DNA of 8,577 nt from Eubacteriales Family XIII. Incertae Sedis bacterium (GTDB lineage: Bacteria > Bacillota > Clostridia > Peptostreptococcales > Anaerovoracaceae): the NCBI GenBank assembly GCA_031257215.1, contig JAIRPC010000076.1, positions 1-8,577 of the forward strand, read 5' to 3'. The notes under the pieces are model-generated. The model had not been told where the DNA came from. It worked only from the letters and a program-made list of their open reading frames with translations, and did no database searches. The position numbers and the translations under genes are program-made. Numbering within the stretch: the stretch's first letter is position 1; each line of letters opens with the position of its first letter. Positions 6,247 to 8,577 of the stretch are shown here, piece after piece.

Positions 6247-7290
6247 CTACACTATTGACGTCATGACCGCCAGCAACGGCAGCATGGCGCTCAGGAGTAT
6301 CAGCCCGACTATTACGCACAGCACCGCCACCATTGTAGGCTCTATCGTCGAGATGAGGTGGTCAAGGCGCTCATCCGTCTGTTCCTCGTAGTCCTGCGCT
6401 ATCCTTTCCATTACCGAGTCGATATTGCCCGACTTGAAGCCGAGCACGAGGAGCCGCGCCTCCATGCCGGTGAACACGTGCGTCTCCACGACTGACTCGG
6501 GGAACGATTTGCCCTGCTCGATCATTTCTTTCAGCTTAGACACGCGCCCGCGCATGACAGGGTGGTCCATGAGCGGGACAGTCAGCCCGACCGCGCGATC
6601 CATGTCCAGCCCGCTCGCCAGCATGAGCGCTATGCCCGACGCGAATTTGCCCGCCGCCATTTTTAGCGACAGCTTTTTGAACACGCCCTGCGCCGCGCGC
6701 TTCTGTGCCGCGCGCCCTTCGCTCGTGGCGCGCATTGCGATAAGCACCGCCGCTACCACCGCGATAGCTATGATGATGGCCACCGAGTACGTGCTGATGG
6801 CGCTGCCGACCGCCATAGCCCCTTTGGCGAACGGCGAGAGGCCGCCGCCGAGCGAAACAAACACCTCGTTGAATATGGGCAGCACCTTGATGACGAGTAT
6901 GAGGATGATCGCCACAAGGATGGCAAGCATGATGGCGGGGTACGCCACCGCGCTCTTGACGCTCTTGGATATGCTGTCCTCCCTCGCGTAGTATTTCGAG
7001 AGCGATCCCAGCACCTGGTCGAGCCGCCCCGACGCTTCGCCTATCTCTATCATCTGCGTCATGTAGTCAGGGAAAGCTCCGGTGCGACGCAGCGCCGCTG
7101 CCAGCGGCTCCCCATCCTCCAACCCTTCGAGGATGGCGCCGAGCAGTTTTTTTGCGGCCTGCGTTTCGGCATCCTCACGCAGGATGATCACCGCCTCCGA
7201 CAGCGGTATGCCCGTCTTGACCGTCAGCTCCAACTGCGATGAGAACGCCGACAGCTCTTCGGCCGAGAGTAATTGACTGTTCGTGACCAT
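6247..7290 (-). CDS. pilC: Type IV pilus / type II secretion inner-membrane platform protein (PilC/GspF family)
   Basis: 347 residues. This is the cytoplasmic-membrane platform protein that couples the filament ATPase to pilin subunits. Two GspF repeats are visible: residues about 12-137 (FSSQLELTVKTGIPLSEAV ... SVKSAVAYPAIMLA) and about 212-337 (AAGKFASGIALMLASGLDMDRAV ... ISTIEPTMVAVLCVIVGLILLSAMLPL). Predicted membrane segments are at about 117-140, 168-187 and 317-345, the usual three. It lacks the N-terminal extension of Gram-negative PilC (about 400 residues) and is close to ComGB in length. I chose the ATG at 7290 because GGAGGG lies 4 nt before it; in-frame starts further up lack this. 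It follows the lipoprotein gene by 19 nt. It could be called GspF or ComGB; the neighbouring PilT supports PilC. Confidence 0.93.
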   Translation of the reverse strand: MVTNSQLLSAEELSAFSSQLELTVKTGIPLSEAVIILREDAETQAAKKLLGAILEGLEDGEPLAAALRRTGAFPDYMTQMIEIGEASGRLDQVLGSLSKYYAREDSISKSVKSAVAYPAIMLAILVAIILILVIKVLPIFNEVFVSLGGGLSPFAKGAMAVGSAISTYSVAIIIAIAVVAAVLIAMRATSEGRAAQKRAAQGVFKKLSLKMAAGKFASGIALMLASGLDMDRAVGLTVPLMDHPVMRGRVSKLKEMIEQGKSFPESVVETHVFTGMEARLLVLGFKSGNIDSVMERIAQDYEEQTDERLDHLISTIEPTMVAVLCVIVGLILLSAMLPLLAVMTSIV

Positions 7291-7294
7291 AAGT

Positions 7295-7300
7295 CCCTCC
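7295..7300 (-). promoter_or_regulatory. Ribosome binding site deciding the pilC start
   Basis: GGAGGG on the minus strand, 4 nt before the ATG at 7290. It favours the 347-residue product over a longer frame reaching back into the end of the lipoprotein gene. Confidence 0.75.
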
Positions 7301-7309
7301 ATTATCAAA

Positions 7310-8377
7310 TCAGTAATAAAAAATTGGTCGGTAGCTCGTGCCATCGCCCACTACGTTCGGATCCGCCTTGTCGCCAGCCGCGGCGAAGGTCGGATCCGCC
7401 ATATTATATTTATCGCCTTTGAATTCTATGATCGCGGCGAATTTGCCTGTTTCCTTCGAGAAGATCGCTATCCATGAGTGATAGGCGTTTCCCGCATAGC
7501 CCACTATGAGCTTGCAGGGAATGCCCTGGCTGCGCAGCATGGCGGTCGTAAGTGCGGCGAAGTCGAAGCATATGCCCTTGCCCGTGTCGAGCGTTTCGTC
7601 CACATTAGGCAGGTAGCCGCTCTGCACGGTGTCCGCTTTTTCGTGGTCATATGTCACGTGGCCAATGACAAAGAGGAATATCTGCTCGGCGGCGGCGAGG
7701 TCGCTCTTTTTGCCCCCCGTCAGCTCAGGCGCCTTGGCGACGCATTTCGATTTGTCGGTAAAGTCCACGTACTGGCTCGGCCGAAGATACGGCGAAAATT
7801 TGTCTTTGAGCTTCATCTTCACCTGCTGCTCCGTCGCGACCGCGTACCTGTCGCCCTGGATGTTCGTGTAGACCGCGATATTGTAGGTGCCGTTGCCGCG
7901 CGAGAGCGGGAACGCCTGATATTTCCCGTCTGGGTTTAGGTCGTAGGTGTACGTGTCGCCGCCATTGTCTATGTTGGTAATTTGGAGTTTTATCTTCTGG
8001 TTGTCCCCCTCGTACTTAACCATGACATATCCGTCGTTGATGTTGGAATAATCCACGGTCGCGCCCGCATCGCCGAATGTCTTTTTGCCAGGCGCGTCGT
8101 TGGCCAGCACCTTCGGCGTACTGTCGCGCACGGGAGCGCTTTCGTCCTCTACGACAGTTGCGTGTATGCCGCCGCTGGCGATTGCCTCCTTGATTGAGCT
8201 AAGCACGTTTGTATTGCCGCCGCCGCTACCGCATGACGCAAGTGCAGTGAGCAATATCGTGCATAAAAGCAAAGTAAACCACCTGGCAGTAATTTGCGGA
8301 AGGGTGACCGCTCTCACGCTGATGTGGTTCTCTGCAATTTCACTTGTAACGGCTTTTTTCTTAACGCCAGCCCTCAT
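7310..8377 (-). CDS. Transglutaminase-like domain lipoprotein
   Basis: 355 residues from the ATG. A hydrophobic segment (33-48, WFTLLLCTILLTALAS) ends in the lipobox LASC with Cys49, so the mature protein should be lipid-anchored outside the membrane. A Gly/Ser/Asn-rich stretch and a region of about 130 residues with beta-type patterns (about 75-190) follow. The C-terminal transglutaminase/protease-like core spans about 225-330, with Cys270 in GKGICFDFAALTTAMLRSQG, His300 in AYHSWIA and Asp328 in NMADPTF, a complete Cys-His-Asp triad. The family includes proteases, amidases and cross-linking enzymes, so the reaction is not fixed. A TTTACA-N17-TATAAT promoter would start RNA about 5 nt before the ATG, so the message would be nearly leaderless; a GTG at 8317 (335 residues, lipobox Cys at 29) is a serious alternative. 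It probably leads the pilus operon. Confidence 0.88.
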   Translation of the reverse strand: MRAGVKKKAVTSEIAENHISVRAVTLPQITARWFTLLLCTILLTALASCGSGGGNTNVLSSIKEAIASGGIHATVVEDESAPVRDSTPKVLANDAPGKKTFGDAGATVDYSNINDGYVMVKYEGDNQKIKLQITNIDNGGDTYTYDLNPDGKYQAFPLSRGNGTYNIAVYTNIQGDRYAVATEQQVKMKLKDKFSPYLRPSQYVDFTDKSKCVAKAPELTGGKKSDLAAAEQIFLFVIGHVTYDHEKADTVQSGYLPNVDETLDTGKGICFDFAALTTAMLRSQGIPCKLIVGYAGNAYHSWIAIFSKETGKFAAIIEFKGDKYNMADPTFAAAGDKADPNVVGDGTSYRPIFYY

Positions 8378-8388
8378 AAGATAAATAT

Positions 8389-8417
8389 ATTATACAGAAA
8401 AACCGCATGGTTGTAAA
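8389..8417 (-). promoter_or_regulatory. Promoter of the lipoprotein-pilus operon
   Basis: TTTACA (8417-8412), a 17-nt spacer and a perfect TATAAT (8394-8389) on the minus strand. The expected start is near 8382. This is the best promoter upstream of the pilus-like genes and the only clear one for the cluster. Confidence 0.75.
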
Positions 8418-8424
8418 TATATCG

Positions 8425-8443
8425 GTGATATCGCGTGATATCG
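8425..8443 (+). repeat. Tandem direct repeat GTGATATCG, candidate operator
   Basis: GTGATATCG occurs at 8425-8433 and again at 8435-8443, a 10-bp period (one helical turn). A third ATATCG core lies at 8419-8424. The GATATC core is itself palindromic. The repeats lie between the -35 boxes of the two divergent promoters, 7 bp from the minus-strand one and 20 bp from the plus-strand one. Binding by a regulator, perhaps the adjacent Rrf2 protein, is inference. Confidence 0.5.
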
Positions 8444-8463
8444 TTTAGGGGGCATGCACGTCC

Positions 8464-8492
8464 TTGAAATACACATATAAATTTAGTATGAT
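8464..8492 (+). promoter_or_regulatory. Promoter of the Rrf2-family gene
   Basis: TTGAAA (8464-8469), a 17-nt spacer and TATGAT (8487-8492) on the plus strand, five of six consensus bases in the -10 and four of six in the -35. The expected start is near 8499, giving a leader of about 48 nt before the ATG at 8547. Confidence 0.7.
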
Positions 8493-8546
8493 ATATATGT
8501 AAACTGATGGGGCTTTGGTCCCGATGGCCAAGGAAGGATATTATAT

Positions 8547-8577
8547 ATGCGTATTTCGGTAAAAGGTAGGTATGCGC
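8547..8577 (+). CDS. Rrf2-family transcriptional regulator, 5' end only
   Basis: Only ten codons are visible: MRISVKGRYA. This closely matches the conserved N-terminus of Rrf2-family winged-helix regulators (M-[RK]-[IL]-S-x-K-G-R-Y-A-L), the group that includes IscR, CymR and NsrR. It is preceded by AAGGA 8 nt upstream and by a good sigma-A promoter. It is transcribed away from the pilus operon, with a shared 169-bp control region. Family members sense Fe-S clusters, nitric oxide or cysteine status; with the ligand-binding part outside the window the signal cannot be named. Confidence 0.8.
   Translation, partial: MRISVKGRYA

Noticed and set aside
3335..7290. Reading the cluster as a ComG competence pseudopilus operon
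   Set aside because: The gene order differs from comGA-comGB-comGC (ATPase last, no ComGC-like major pseudopilin) and the ATPase has the PilT AIRNMIRE motif.
1..8577. tRNA or rRNA genes, CRISPR arrays, insertion sequences
   Set aside because: No cloverleaf-like sequence, regularly spaced repeats, transposase motifs or terminal inverted repeats were seen on either strand.

Overview
The window looks like a chromosomal piece of a Firmicutes (Clostridia-like) bacterium. Coding DNA is fairly GC-rich, intergenic DNA is AT-rich with sigma-A-type promoters, and Shine-Dalgarno sites are strong (AGGAGG, GGAGGG). The protein types also fit: B. subtilis-type PurF with a propeptide and Fe-S cysteines, a DUF4860-like pilus-operon protein and an Rrf2 regulator. 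Lineage is an inference; there is no rRNA gene. TAG, TGA and TAA all end genes here, so the genetic code looks standard.

Layout: all complete genes are on the minus strand, so transcription runs from high to low coordinates. At 8547-8577 (+) the first ten codons of an Rrf2-family regulator are visible. Between it and the minus-strand genes is a 169-bp divergent region with two good back-to-back promoters and a GTGATATCG direct repeat. Then, on the minus strand, comes a type IV pilus/type II secretion-like (type IV filament) cluster: a transglutaminase-like lipoprotein (8377-7310), a PilC/GspF platform protein (7290-6247), four small single-pass pilin-like proteins (6191-5859, 5848-5372, 5375-4971, 4981-4523) and a PilT-type ATPase (4399-3335). 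Gaps are short or genes overlap, except for 55 nt before the first pilin-like gene and 123 nt before pilT.

After a 231-nt intergenic region with candidate promoters and a structured leader come pyrG (CTP synthase, 3103-1493) and, 21 nt later, purF (glutamine PRPP amidotransferase, 1471 to beyond base 1). Both enzymes use glutamine as nitrogen donor for nucleotide synthesis and are probably co-transcribed.

How the genes may work together: the lipoprotein, PilC, pilin-like proteins and PilT look like the platform, minor subunits and retraction motor of an envelope-spanning filament. The assembly ATPase (PilB), prepilin peptidase, PilMNO and a major pilin are absent and must lie elsewhere if the machine works. 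The points most worth a second look are the transglutaminase-like lipoprotein leading a pilus operon, the set of pilin-like proteins with degenerate processing sites, the repeat-bearing divergent promoter region, and a pyrG leader that can fold in two mutually exclusive ways.
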